NCBI GenBank assembly: GCA_047967505.1 | Contig: CM106541.1 | Length of the DNA: 64,000 nt | Source of the DNA: Dipteris shenzhenensis | Lineage: Eukaryota; Polypodiophyta; Polypodiopsida; Gleicheniales | Reading direction: 5' to 3' (one strand) | Shown here: one piece after another, positions 20,670 through 32,900 of the stretch | Numbering within the stretch: position 1 is the first letter of the stretch | Layout: each line of letters opens with the position of its first letter | The notes under the pieces: generated by a model | What the model saw: the letters and a program-made list of their open reading frames with translations, nothing else | Told to the model about the DNA's origin: nothing | Databases searched by the model: none | Program-made: the position numbers and the translations under genes

Positions 20670-23535
20670 CATAAACACATTGGTCATGTTAATGTACAGT
20701 GACTTAAATCAATGGAGGCCCAAAATATTGTTGCAGGATTGCCTAAATGCAAGGTTGCAGAAATGCATAAGGTATGTGAAGCCTGTCAATTTGGAAAACA
20801 AGCAAGGAAACCATTTCCTAGACATGTTCAAGAGAGTAAGAAGCCATTGGAATTAATCCACTCTGATGTGTGGACTACTAAAGCTGTATCTATTGGAGGC
20901 TATCATTATTTTGTCACTTTTATTGATGACTACAGCAGAAAAGTTTGGGTGTATTTTATGAAAAAGAAAAGTGAAGTGTTTGGGCATTTCAAAGCTTTTA
21001 AAGCTATGGTTGAAAAAGAAACAGGCCTGCAAATAAAATGCCTAAGGTCAGATAGAGACAAAGAGTACCTCTCAAATGAGTTTGCAAGGTTCTTGCAGGA
21101 GCATGGCATAAAGCAGCAATATTCATGCAGTCATACCCACAGCAAAATGGACTTGCAGAAAGGAAAAACAGGCATATTGGAGAGGTATCTCGGGCCATGC
21201 TAAATGAAAAAGACCTACCAAATTATTATTGGGTTGAAGCAGTTGCTCTAGTAGTTTACATAATGAACACGACTCCCACTACAGCAATACATGGCATGAT
21301 GCCAGAGGAGATGTATACTGGTAGGAAACCAGATATTTCTCATTTGAAAATTTTTTGTTGCATTGCCTATGTTCATGTGCCAGATGAGTTGGGTCCAAGT
21401 TGGATCCAAAAGCTGAGAAGTGCATCTTTATTGGTTATTCTCTACAGTAGAAAAGGTATAGATGCTATAACCCTTCTCCTCGTAAGTTTACAGTGAGCAG
21501 AGATGTTATTTTTTATGAGATGAGTAGCTAGTATAAACCAATAAATGTGATTGATGCTGTAGATGCACAAAATGGTAATGCTGCACAGAATTCACAGCAG
21601 CAATCACAAAATATTAGTGGACCTGGAGTGTCCTCTAGCAGTGGTTCACATACTTTGCCATGGACAGCAGGCAGATTGAGATCAGGAGAATCTCCTCAAA
21701 GCAATGCATATAGTGGTATGCAGGTATCACGAAAAGGAAAAGAGAAGGTAGATTAGCCCATGTTTGATGTGAATGCAGGTCACTCTTATGTGGATGGTGA
21801 ATCCAGTGGCTCAGAGCAGAGCATTGATGATGAGTTGGGTATTCCTTCTGTTGTTACACTTGGAGTAAGAAAGACCAGGGATGTGTTGAGAGCACCTAGA
21901 AGTGAGCCTATTTTGTGCAGGTCTACCAGACCTAGGTATCCTATGCATAGGCTGAAATATGATGGATTTATAGCCATTCACTATGCCTATATGGTCGAAG
22001 CGATACAGGAACTAGAACCCACTTCTTTTGAGCAAGCCATGGGAAAAGAAAAATGGGAGAAAGCCATGGATGAAAAAATGGATGCCTTGGAAGCAAATGC
22101 TACATGGGAATTGGTGCCTTTGCCTAAAGACAAGAATGCAATTGGCTGTAAGTGGGTTTATAAGGTAAAGCACAATGCAGATGGTTCTGTGAACAAATAC
22201 AAGGCAAGATTAGTTGTCAAGGGGTATGCACAGACATATGGCATTGATTATGAAGAAACATTCAGTCCGGTTGCAAGGATGGCAACTGTAAGAGCAGTCA
22301 TTGCTATGGTTGCATCAAAGGGATGGTCTTTATATCAGATGGATGTAAAGAATGCCTTCTTGCATGGTGATTTGCAAGAAGAGGTCTTTATGGAACAGCC
22401 ACCAGGTTATGTTCATGCTCTTCATCTTGAGTTTGTTTGCAGGTTAAAGAAAGCCTTGTATGGCTTGAAGCAAGCACTTAGAGCATGGTCTGACAAGATA
22501 GGACAGTATCTTGTCACTATTGGCTTTCAGATTTCCAAGGCAGATTTCTCAGTTTATGTGAGAAAAACAGAGAAAGGTATTATGCTGCTTGTCATTTATG
22601 TTGATGATTTGATCATCACAGGTGATAGTGATGAAGATATCCTTCATGTGAAAATGCTATTGAAGCAGAAGTTTGAGATGAAGGATTTGGGAGAGCTGCA
22701 TTATTTCTTGGGCATTGAGGTGATTAGATCACCAAGTGGGATATGGCTCTTGTAGAGGCAGTATGGATTGGACATGCTGTCCAAATATGGGATGACAGGC
22801 TGTGAGCATATTTCAGTTCCTTTGGAGCAGAATGTGAAGCTGAGTGCAGATGTAGGTGAGCTTCTGAAAGACCCTATTATGTACAGGCGCATAGTAGGAA
22901 GTTTGATTTATATGACTATTACCAGGCCAGATTTGAGCTATGTTGTTGGATTGGTAAGTCAGTTTATGCAGGCTCCAAGGAAACTGCTTTTGGATGCGGC
23001 TAGATGCATACTCAGGTATGTGAAGTCCACATTGCAGTATGGACTATTCTATGAGACTGGGGTTCAGATACAGTTGCATGGATACACTGATGCTGATTAG
23101 GCTAGTAGTATTTCTGATAGACGATCTACCAGTGAATATGTGCTCTCTTTTGGGAGTGCTATAGTCACTTGGAGCAGCAAGAAATAGCCTACTGGTACCT
23201 TGTCGAGCACAGAGGCTGAGTACAAGGGTGCAGCAATGGCTGCATGTGAGGTAGCTTGGTTGCATAAGCTACTTTATGATATGCATCAGCAGCCTACAGA
23301 TGGGCCAGTTGTCCTTTATTGTGACAACATGAGCAATATACGCTTGGCAAATAACCCAGTCTATCATGTTAGAACAAAGCACATTTAGGTGCATTATCAC
23401 TATGTGCGGGAGAAGGTTTTACTAGGTCTTATTGATCTAGTTTATGTCAGCACAGAGGATCAGGTAGCTGACATATTCATGAAGGCATTGGGTGCAGAGA
23501 AGCTGCACAAGTTCAAAGACCTGCTTGGTGTGTAG
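20670..23535 (+). pseudogene. Inner copia pol: integrase, reverse transcriptase, RNase H
   Basis: The pre-integrase finger has H.HIGHVN and CEACQFGKQ. Integrase residues are D (LIHSDVW), D (CLRSDRDKEY) and E (NGLAERKNRH), the last after a frameshift at about 21125. RT motifs are YKARLVVKGYAQTYGIDYEE, QMDVKNAFLHGDLQEEV, KALYGLKQA and an intact LVIYVDDLIITGD site near 22600. RNase H has D (YTDAD), E (SSTEAEYKGA) and D (LYCDNMSN). The last codons EKLHKFKDLLGV end at TAG 23533-23535. Nonsense codons occur at about 22753, 23098, 23187 and 23387. Confidence 0.93.
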
Positions 23536-23561
23536 GAATTGGGATTGAGCTCGAGGGGGAG

Positions 23562-23913
23562 TGTTGAGATATCGAGCTCCACTCGTGATATGCCAGGGTG
23601 ACCGTTGTGCATTTATGTCACCGACTTGTTAGCTGCAGATGCGGTTGGTACACCGCCCATGAATAATAGCTGGATGACACCTATCCTTATGTACTCTAGT
23701 TCATGGTTCAATTAGTATGCCACCTTAGTTAGTTGAGTTTGGTTTGAGACCCACATGTAGGGTTCTTCTATTTCTTTGTACTAGAGTTCTTTTGGCTTTC
23801 ACAACTAAGAAGAGGAAAACTGTTTTCAGCCTCCACCTTTGTGTGTATTCCCCCATTATGTATGTGAGAAAGCCACAAGTGAGACTCCTTCCTTCTCTCC
23901 CACTATCTTCACA
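23562..23913 (+). repeat. 3' LTR of the inner copia element
   Basis: Same length (352) as the 5' LTR, preceded by the polypurine tract GAGGGGGAG (23553-23561). It ends ATCTTCACA and is followed by the TSD CCATT (23914-23918). Confidence 0.96.
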
Positions 23914-23918
23914 CCATT

Positions 23919-24627
23919 CTCATGTAACTACATAGGAACCAGCTAACTCTACTTGTAAGCCCCCCATATGAGGAGAAGGCATTTGAGTAGCTCAGTTATC
24001 TGATAGGTCTTGGTTTGGACACCAGATGGGGGCCATGTGTGGCCTGAGGCTGGACGGCTTTAGATAGAGTTGGCACACTACCAACTAGGCTACATGCAAG
24101 TGCAGGAAGGCATCCCATGACTGACTGCACTGAGGGTAGATGGAGCATTTCCCGAGGCAGCCCACTCTCAGGTTGCGGGGCCCGTTTGCAGCCCTAGATG
24201 ATCTCGGATGGCTCTAGGCCGAATGGATACCGTAGGTTAGTTGCTCTGTTTTGCACCACGGTTCTATCATGTGGTCGGTGGCCTATTTCAAGCCGACCCC
24301 CAGTCAGTCGTTTTGGGCGGATTGGGTCAGTCACCCAATTGGGTCTAACTGACTATGACTGGTGGCTATATAAGAGCAAGCCCGTGAAGCCCATCATCAT
24401 CATTGGCTATAGCAACCCTGATTCCTTAGCATCTAGCCTCCGTCCTCTACTGTTTCCAGCATGCCATCGAAGCTTCTCACGCAGGAGCGCACGGTTGGGA
24501 GGCAGCGCCATCTATTGTATCAGTTTTACAGTAATCAAATTTTTTATTCTCCATACTATCTGCTTTTCTCTCTTGCATATGAGATCTTGTTATCTATTGA
24601 GCACAGACGTTGTATTGTTTTCTTACA
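23919..24627 (+). repeat. Remainder of the outer copia 3' LTR
   Basis: Resumes the LTR sequence of 10833-11542 after the inner element. The TATA box reads TATATAAG (near 24367) against TATAAAAG in the 5' LTR. Most differences from the 5' copy are C/T or G/A. CATGG at 24628-24632 is the outer TSD. Confidence 0.95.
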
Positions 24628-24632
24628 CATGG

Positions 24633-25611
24633 TATCCAACATGTATTGCTAATCTTGTGCAACCTACATCTTCTGGCTCACAGTGATAAATTTTTGCAAA
24701 ACATCGAGAGACACAAGCTGGTGGTTCTTCACAATGAAAACATTCAAGACTACCATACTTAGCATCAAGTTCTATCTCAGGCACATTTATGATTCTGCAT
24801 CTCCACTTACAAATATTTGATCTATTGTGCCTTAGGAGTAACCACACAATGGATTGGTGCATTCAAAAGACCCACCACAATGACTGACTCTAACCTTTGC
24901 AATGTTTTTCAATGCCGCAATAGAAGTGGGGTTGGTTCTTGACCAATTGTGTGGATCATATACCTATTAAATCCCATCCATTCCGCTAATATATACATCT
25001 ACAGAAGGCAACTCAAAGAAGATATTCCCATCGTAGTAAGAAGGAAATCTTTGACATGATGATGCTCATCAGCTTGCTGTATGTATTTTGCAATAATAGA
25101 CATTGGTGCAACTCTCATAACCTTATATCTCAAATTGGCATTTTCACACATGGAAAATCCCTTTCTCTTAGAATTACTATATTGCAAAGGGATGTCAGGC
25201 ATACTTGTTTGACCAAGCCATGACATTGTCGTCTCTCAGTGTGTTTGCAGAAGTATTCTCTTTACTAGCCACCAACATTTCAATGAACATACCATAGTCT
25301 GCATCAAGGTCCTAGACCATAGTCCATTGGTGAGGATAAAAGCAGGCACTCTTCTTTCTTCAGTACATTTTTGTCCCTCTATTATCATCTGATACGTGGA
25401 AAGAACCTTTTTGAACACTAAAATACTGGCATATCTTTTCATCTGAGATTCTACAACGTCCAATGTGAAACTTCATTTGTAATCGCTCATCATTGTCTTT
25501 ACGATAAATGTCATGTACTTTGAATTGGATGCCATGGTAGGGTGACACCACTTGTAGTTTAAAGCAAATGAATAAGCCTAAACTTTTGAAAGGAAGGACA
25601 AGATCTCTCAA
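24633..25611 (-). pseudogene. SWIM zinc-finger gene, 5' part (upstream of the copia insertion)
   Basis: Minus-strand frames contain a basic, regular protein: YHGIQFKVHDIYRKDNDERL, CRISDEKICQYFSV, DLDADYGMFIEMLVASKENT, NANLRYKVMRVAPMSIIAKY, HHHVKDFLLTTMGISSLSC, and then a cysteine-rich part (SLECFHCEEPPACVSRC, KIYHCEPEDVGCTRLAIHVG). The frame runs into the outer copia element at its TSD and resumes at 10810 in the correct register. The cysteine/histidine spacing suggests a zinc-binding domain. I do not recognise a catalytic DDE region, so whether this is the MULE transposase or a cargo gene is open. Several stops are present. Confidence 0.55.
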
Positions 25612-25920
25612 CCATTCATTTTAGGTTTGAAACAATAAAATGACCATTTTTTAAAATGCCAATTTGTTAAACCATGTGTAGATTAAAAGAGAACACGTTT
25701 TTCTTTTCTAAGACCATTTTTGACCTGCCATGTGTTACGTGGAAGCCTAAGTAATGATTGGCCTACTTGGAGAAACAAATTTCTGATATTTGAAGCTTTT
25801 TTTTAAATTCCATATTCCATGCATCCTCTCCTTCCACCCATTTGCACCCCTTCTTTTTCTCCCCCCCTCTCTCTCCCACCTTCTACTTCTTGCGCACCAT
25901 GTCTAGTAGGCCCACTAAAG

Positions 25921-26027
25921 TTACTTCACCTTGTTTGTTTTAAAGTTTGATATTCTCCTTTGTTTCTTGATGAAGTACTTCACCTTGTTTGTTTTAATGT
26001 CTGATATTCTCCTTTGTTTCATGACCT
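25921..26027. repeat. 55-bp tandem duplication
   Basis: TACTTCACCTTGTTTGTTTT begins at 25922 and again at 25976, each followed by TGATATTCTCCTTTGTTTC. It lies in a non-coding stretch (25612-26930) in which no gene was recognised; the frames at 26400-26849 match no family I know. Confidence 0.85.
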
Positions 26028-26935
26028 CGCTTCCAATTTCTTCACACGCTTTCAATTCCTTCACTTGCAAAATTTTGATAATGTAAAATCTGCCCATTTA
26101 AACTGCATGCTACCTCCACTGCACTCCACCTCCATAGCACTCCCAGACTTGAAATGATGCCAAAATGAAATTTTCACGTTGTGATGAAAAAAATACCTCC
26201 TATAGCCTCTTATGAAACAAAATACCTCCCAACAGTTTTCTCGTGGGCATGCCTGATCGCTTCCATGCTTCCAGCTTCCGTGATCAAGTCCGACGCCTTA
26301 TTCCCTCTCTTGAGTTATGTTGCTTTTTGTACAGCTGACATAGCAAAATTTACTTGAAGGCGAAAGATTTTTCTACGAAGTTCTTTCCTCCCAAGTCCTT
26401 TGCTCATTTCCTCAGACACCCTAGGCTTGTCGACTAATTCCATCTTCGAGATCATTGGCATTTCTTGTAACATAAATTACCCAGTAGCATTCAGCCAACC
26501 TTTTGCGGCTCACCCACCTTCTCAAATGCTGAGGTACTCACCCACCTTTGGCTCATCGAAGCAGACACCATCGTGCCTTGCTACATCTTTCACCATCGTG
26601 CTTCCTTCATTATATGCTGCAAGTTTGGTGTGGTCTGCATGCAAATAACACTTCCCTCCTGTGTGCATCTTTTGAGTGCCCCCACTTGGGTACGTTTCTA
26701 CTCCCATAGCCTTTTGTGAATTTTTGGGCACCGAGTAGATCCGAACCAAAAAGTCCAACGTCTTCATGAGGCAGATAGCGTTCTCGTGCAGATTTCTGTA
26801 AAAGTCTAGAAATGATTTTGAAACAATTGTAGGTCCTATCATCTAGCATAGGAACCCCACAAAGATGACAGGACTAATGAGATCGAGCTGCCTCTGAGGC
26901 TTTCTGATCGGCCAAAAATGCAAAGACGTGCACGA

Positions 26936-27897
26936 TCTTATTCTAAGGCTCAAGATAGATCAACGCGGGCTCTCATTGTTGTTTCTGCCATGGACCCCAC
27001 ACCACCTCTACATCAACCGGAGAGTGAGAAGCCAGAGACTACGGCCGGAATCATGCAGTAAAGGAGAAAGGGGTCCAGCAAACATTTAATCCTCCCTTGT
27101 GCTCTGGGCGATATGTTGGGTCAAACACCTACATACCCGCTCCTACTATGAACTTTGAAGGCAAGTAATAGGGTACAGCTGTGATCTCTCTCTCTTGAAG
27201 AGTTGTTGGAGCCTAGCTTGCTTCAACCTCACACTCACGACCTCATCGACAATCATATCTCGCTCATCTCGGCACTCATATCTCTCTGAGGATTAGGCAT
27301 TATGCTATAGCAGCATTCTGCAAAGTAAAATAGCCCACCATGTCTCGTATTGCATATCAAGATTCTTAGCATTGTAAGACAGCGTCGAGGCTACTTATTA
27401 TTATGCCATTTTTAAAGGTTCACGTCGAAGGCCTCGACTTCCACAATCTAAGAAGCAATGAGTATCGCCCCCTGCAGTCGGCATCTCACCATAGCACATA
27501 AAACCGAGGCTAATTAGGAGCTTTAAGACATTTAGATGTGAGTCCTAATCAATTGCGTTGGACGCTGCTCTACTCGAGGAGGTTGCTACTGAGGAGGAGG
27601 TGCAATTCACTGCAAGAAGTAGCGGGTAGTTACTGCTCAAGTCACATAGAAGAACCAGCAGACGGCTGCTCTTCAGTTCGCGTAGAGGGGGAGTGGCTGC
27701 TTGGCTCATCAGGCGAGGCCTAGGGGGCTGTCTGGTTTTGTGGGTCCACTGGGTTGTCCAAGCATGAATGGGATTTTTGTCACTGGTGATGGGCAGGTTT
27801 GGTGTAGGAGAGGGTCAACACGCTAAGTTGATGCAGGGTCCATGGCAGAAACGATAAGGAGGCCCCACATCGATCTATCTTGAGCCTTATTCTACAC
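26936..27897. mobile_element. Small element with about 65-bp terminal inverted repeats (unclassified)
   Basis: The left edge (26936-27000: TTATTCTAAGGCTCAAGATA, then GATCAACG, then TTTCTGCCATGGACCCC) is repeated in reverse complement at about 27832-27897 (GGTCCATGGCAGAAACGATA, then CATCGATCTATCTTGAGCCT, TATTCT) with a few changes and a small gap. No TSD was identified and no transposase frame is present; the interior matches no known gene. It could be a non-autonomous DNA element (foldback or MULE type) or two inverted copies of another repeat. Confidence 0.5.
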
Positions 27898-27952
27898 GAG
27901 TAGCCTGACCCGTCTACGACGGGTTGGAGACCCGCTCTGCTGGGTCTCAAGG
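27898..27952 (+). repeat. Double-hairpin module, copy 1
   Basis: ACCCGTC-TAC-GACGGGT forms a perfect 7-bp stem; two bases later GAGACCC ... GGGTCTC forms a second 7-bp stem with an 8-base loop. The whole module recurs in inverted orientation at 62002-62067. GC-rich hairpins like this occur near 3' ends of Helitrons and in some transposon termini, but no CTRR end was confirmed here. Confidence 0.6.
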
Positions 27953-28049
27953 TGGGATCTTTAATTTCAAAAGAGAAATTCTGAAGTTCCAACATTGGAA
28001 CCGCTTGGCTTGGCTCACTGAGTGTAATTTTGTCCAACAGCTTTCCTAA

Positions 28050-28700
28050 AACCCCCTCTCTGCTTTCATACATAAAATTTTGCAAGATTAAGTGCATAAA
28101 ATTCATGAATTTTTTTGAATTAAATATGTTTGTATGCATATCCCCTCTCTACTTTCATACATGGAATTTTGCAAGATTACGTGCGTAATGCATTGTATGC
28201 CAATGTAGTGTTAGATTGCAACACAATCAATTTTGGTTTATGGGATACATTAGTTTCAGTGTAAATAAATAAAATTCATGAATTTATTTGAATTAAACAC
28301 GTTTGTATGCATATCCTCTCTCTGCTTTCATACATGGAACTTTGCAAGATTACGTGTGTAATGCATTGTATGCCAATGTAGTGCTAGATTGCAACACAAT
28401 CAATCTTGGTTTATGGGATACATTAGTTTAAGTATAAATAAATAAAATTCATGAATTTGTTTGAATTAAACATGTTTGTATGCATATCCCCTCCTTGCTT
28501 TCATATATGGAATTTTGCAAGATTATGTGCGTAATGCATTGTATGCCAATGTAGTGCTAGATTGTAACACAATCAATCTTGGTCTATGGGGATACATTAG
28601 TTTGAGTATAAATAAATAGAATTCATGAATTTTTTTGAAATAAACGTGTTTGAGTATAAATAAATAGAATTTATGAATTTGTTTGAGTATAACCGTATAT
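28050..28700. repeat. Tandem repeat, 173-bp period, about 3.5 copies
   Basis: CTTTCATAC/T followed by ATGGAA recurs at 28153, 28326 and 28499, exactly 173 bases apart, with a shortened unit in front (28058-28140) and a truncated one behind. Each unit contains GTAATGCATTGTATGCCAAT and AAATTCATGAATTT. There is no open frame. The period resembles plant satellite monomers, but the array is too short to be called a satellite. Confidence 0.9.
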
Positions 28701-28984
28701 GTGCATGCTTCAATAAACACAACAAAAGAAGATTTACTTAAAATTAGCATACCTAACAAAATATACGCTCTATAAAAGAGTACTACAAAATCTTACAAAT
28801 TCATATATCTACATACAGAGTGTCTATATCAGCTCCCCTAAGAAAACAGACTACGTCTATGTCCCACCCCATTCACCACCACACGCGCGCGGCGTCGACC
28901 TACGCAAGGCAAAAAGATCATTTAAGAATTATAATCATTAAATCAAGGAAAATTTAGAATTGTGTCTTAATAATACTCAACACA

Positions 28985-29545
28985 TTAATTAGAATGCTTA
29001 CGCTGGCGCACAGGAGTGTGTATGTGGTACATAAATGCATATACAAAGTCTCCGTTCGCCCCTCGATAAAATACATCTGTTCCCATCGGCTCCAGGTACC
29101 CAATGAAGCGCACATAGATGGTCTGGGGACTATTATTCCCAGCAAGACGCTGAGAACTCATGGCAAAATATCCAAGATTGAGACGTTCCACCCCATCATA
29201 CGCTGGACCGAGGAGATTCATTGCAAAACTTGAGTCGGGAACCGCCCTAAAGGAAAATAATATCATGTTTATTCACTTATATATGTAACCTAAGTAGCTT
29301 TCACCTATATGAAAAAAACAAAATAAAAAAATATATAGGTTATCTACCCAATAAAGCTCTCCAACTCCAAGATGTCAACCAATAGCTGGGCGCGCACCCC
29401 AGCTCTCCAACCATCGGGATTTGTATATTCCTAAAGGTAAATGACTATACTATTAAATAAGTCAACTTAGCAACTGATTACTACACAATTATGTACCTGC
29501 TACCTGTACAGTTGTCTCGGTGGTGAATGTAAATGACGCTGCCAT
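28985..29545 (-). CDS. Three-exon gene of unknown function beside the Helitron RepHel gene
   Basis: A spliced model fits well: exon 1 29545-29504 (MAASFTFTTETTVQ), exon 2 29430-29348 (EYTNPDGWRAGVRAQLLVDI...), exon 3 29246-28985 (AVPDSSFAMNLLGPAYDGVE... to stop). Both introns have GT and AG ends, AT/T-rich bodies and matching phases (0 and 2), giving an uninterrupted protein of about 128 residues. It lies downstream of the RepHel gene on the same strand with a 420-base gap, so it may be carried by the Helitron. No domain was recognised; PQTIYVRFIGYLEPMGTDVF suggests a beta-rich fold. Plant Helitrons often carry RPA-like OB-fold genes, but this cannot be claimed from sequence alone. It is one of few intact frames in the window. 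Confidence 0.6.
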
Positions 29546-29962
29546 CCTATCATATCATATTACAATAACAATACATATCATATTACATTAACAATAGATG
29601 TGTCAACGTTTATATAGAGAAGAAATTAAAAGGCTTCACCAAGCCACAAATTAAAAAGAACATTAGTTATAGTACATTTGATAATCCATAATTTGAAGAA
29701 AAAATAACAATGTGTGAACCCATAAAACTCACAAAAATCATACATTGTCAAAATTCTAGAGACGACATTGTTTGAATGGAATATGGAATGAGCTCATGAA
29801 AATTATACAAAAATAGTCATCACCAATTTTTAATCCACACTTCAAAGGCTTACAATTGATAGACCTTTGATTGCCTAAAAGAACACAACAATACAAAAAA
29901 GACTGTGAGAATTTGTCACCCACCAAAGTCTGAAGAGGCTTTCAAAGAGCATTGGCATACTG

Positions 29963-32900
29963 CTAGGTTCTTCTTGATGCCAATTGTAAAACCTCTTTGT
30001 ATACAACATTTGTGGTACAACTCATTTCAGCATCCTCATCACTAACCCGATCCACACTCTCTGGAAGGAATACTTTGACTGCATTTGATGATCGGACACG
30101 CGAGAAAGCCACGTATAATTGCCCGTGACTAAACACCGGTGTCGCCAAGTATAAGCCTAGGATAGACATTGTTTGGCCCTGTGCCTTGTTTATCGTCATG
30201 CCAAATGCTAGCCGAACAGGAAATTGCCTTCTTCTCATATCGAATGGAAGTTTCAAGTTACTGGGAATGAAAGTTACTCTTGGAATGAACATCCTATCTC
30301 CAGCATTGGTACCAGTGATAATCTCAACTTCCAATACCTTCGTGTGGAACTCTTTGCATATCAGCCGAGTCCCATTGCATAATCCCTGTCGAGGATTTAG
30401 ATTGCGCAACAAAATGAGGGGAGCATTTTGTTTCAAAACCAGCCGATGAGGTGGGTATCCACCACCAAGATCGAGCGTGTTAAGATACTCTACTGCATAC
30501 AAAAAAGAATCTCCACATGAGCTCTCTACTGAGTCTGCACTTAGATACTCCTTTTCCTCGCCGGGCATTGCCTTTAGTGCAGTAGCATTGATTGCATCAA
30601 CTTCAAGGTTTCGAGGTGCGAGAATAGCGCGGTCTTGAAAATACGATGCATTATCCACAACCCTTGCAAGTCCTGTATACACCCACTCAATCAGACCTTC
30701 CATAGAGTTTGTCCTTAAAAGCATCTTTGATAGGATTGCAACAGTGTCTTCTCTTATACGCCTGCTAGTTCCATTTCCAATATCTAACACCCATTGTATG
30801 AATTCCTGCTCTATTGAATTATCACCTTCCTGAATAACCCGCATATTCTGTACCAGCTTCAATACCTTGATGCATCTCCAAATCCTTGAGTGGCACAATG
30901 TAGAATTGACAATATCTTCTCGTCTTGCCTTGGGAATAACTGGCAAGACCTGCCTAAAATCCCCCCCTAACAACACCACCTTTCCACCAAACAGTTGGTC
31001 ATTTGACATGATATCTTGCAGCGTCCTATCCAGTGCCTCAAATGCGAATCGATGAGTCATAGGTGCCTCATCCCATATTATCAACTTTGCTATCTTCAGA
31101 ACATCTGCAAGATGACTATTAACCTTTATATTGCAACTGCTGGTGGCATCCAACCAGTGGTATCTTGAACCGTGAGTGTGCTGTGCGTCCATTACTTAGT
31201 AACAACGCTGCAATCCCAGAAGAAGTGCATGCTAAAGCGACATGCCCCTCCCCACGCAACCTAGAAAGCAAACAATTGTATAGGAAAGTCTTTCTAGATC
31301 CTCCTGGACCATCAAGAAAAAACATCGCACCAACATTTGCATAGACCGCTGTCAGAATCTGATCGAAGGCCGTCCGTTGACAATGATTTAAGGTACTTTC
31401 CATCTGTTGACCAAGTCGTGCCTCATTCTCAAAATCAAACATTCTTTCTTCTTGCAATAGAGCATTTGTAGTTGCCAATACACATGATCTATCCAAGGTA
31501 GGCAATCCATCAAACTCTACCAACCTTCTCCCATGTTGTTGGAGAATATGCTCCAAGTGCCATAGAGCCTCCTTCCGTGCCAATCCACGATGGTCAACCA
31601 TACTTGATTCGAATGCATGGAAGAAATCATCCGATAGATCGTCTGAGAATCTTTCCCACAAAATTCCTGGAGATGTTGGCTCACAAAAAATCAAAATTGC
31701 AACAAAAAGGTGCCTCAACTGTGTGCTATTTTGATGTAAAACGGCCTCTTGCATGCAGATAAACCATTCCTCATCACTTTCCAATAACCCTCTAGCTATA
31801 CATGCTGCCTTGAAAGTAGGGTAAACTTGCCCATCAAAAGTGCGCAAGTCATCAAAACACTTACAACCCTTGCAAACGTTAAGTAGCATATGCATGAAAT
31901 ATAATTCACCAGCAGATGGAGAAATGTTATACATCCGACCAATGCTATTGCCCTGCCTTCTTCTAGACCACTTTTTATTGGATTTGTTCCAAACCATCTC
32001 GCATGGAAAGTCACTGTAAAGCAAATTATCTGCATCATGTTGCAATCGGTTGTAAGTGAACCATTCCGTGAGGCTAGTCTTTCTGTTCTGTTCCCTATCC
32101 ACCACATTGTGCAAATCATCATCATCTCTGAATATCACATTATTCAACATCGGAAGATGGACTTGCAACCTTTGTACATCTGGCTTTTCATCATGCATAT
32201 CATACTCATAAATGCGCCAGCATGCTTCTGATGCTGATACATAACGTGAATCTAGGTAATAGTTTATCTCATCAATTCCACAATCAACTGGGTTGTGTAG
32301 TTGTCCTTGTCCTTCCACACGATTTATCTGCATCCTGACGGTTGCTCTGTCATGTCCCTTATACACGTATTTATATAAATACTTGACTGCAGTAATTGTG
32401 GAACAAATTTCAACGTTGATATGTGCCTTGTACTTCATAGAGAGGAAAGGATTGAATGGCACAATCCAACGATTATCCACTATACCCTCTTTCACCCGTA
32501 TCTTTCTACCATCATCTCGACGCATGTAGATAGGGTAACCATCGTTACCCACCACAGTAGACTGAGAGAAGGGACATGGATAGTGACGACTACATTTGCC
32601 ATCAAACATGCAAGGAAACATGCAAGGAGCAGAGACATTAAGTACACCACATGGGCCATGAACATTGCATTGTGCAATAATCTCATGCAACTCAGGGAAA
32701 AGGGTTTTATCTGGAACTTCTGCACATACCAATTGATCATAGTGACCAACCTGAGTAGGTTTGAATGCACCTTCCAAAATCAATAGTATGTGTGAGTGCG
32801 GAAGACCTCTCTTTTGAAACTCAATCACACATACGTACCCAGCAACTTTTCCAAACAAATCATGCTTTATAATCGACTGCATCAGATCCTTGTGTTTTTG

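Larger units (their letters stand above)
18457..23913 (+). mobile_element. Inner (younger) Ty1/copia retrotransposon
   Basis: A complete 5,457-bp element with 352-bp LTRs on both sides (18457-18808, 23562-23913), tRNA-Met primer site, gag, protease-like region, integrase, RT and RNase H, polypurine tract and TSD (CCACT left, CCATT right, one mutation). By eye the LTRs differ at about 14 of 352 positions (near 4 percent), less than the outer element in which it sits (near 10 percent), in agreement with the nesting order. All domains are present, but the polyprotein is closed by about a dozen stops and at least one frameshift, so it cannot move on its own. Confidence 0.96.
10811..24627 (+). mobile_element. 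Outer (older) Ty1/copia retrotransposon
   Basis: The LTRs (10811-11542 and 18435-18456 plus 23919-24627) start TGTTAGATAT and end TTTTCTTACA; the TSD CATGG is at 10806-10810 and 24628-24632. The 3' LTR is split by the inner copia element. The LTRs differ at roughly one position in ten by eye, mostly transitions, so the insertion is old. Removing the element and one CATGG restores the reading frame of the SWIM gene across the site (...GYH|DHLVCL...). Coding is gag (partial), then a 3.3-kb foreign segment, then integrase, RT and RNase H. Gag zinc knuckle and protease are missing. Confidence 0.93.

Noticed and set aside
26522-26849. Minus-strand 106-aa frame as a gene
   Set aside because: No family resemblance, no splice signals joining it to other frames and no support from neighbours.
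28790-28960. Helitron 3' end candidates (ATCAG at about 28828 or ATTAG at about 28745)
   Set aside because: The nearby hairpins are short (4-5 bp) and no matching 5'-TC end was seen, so the Helitron termini were left open.
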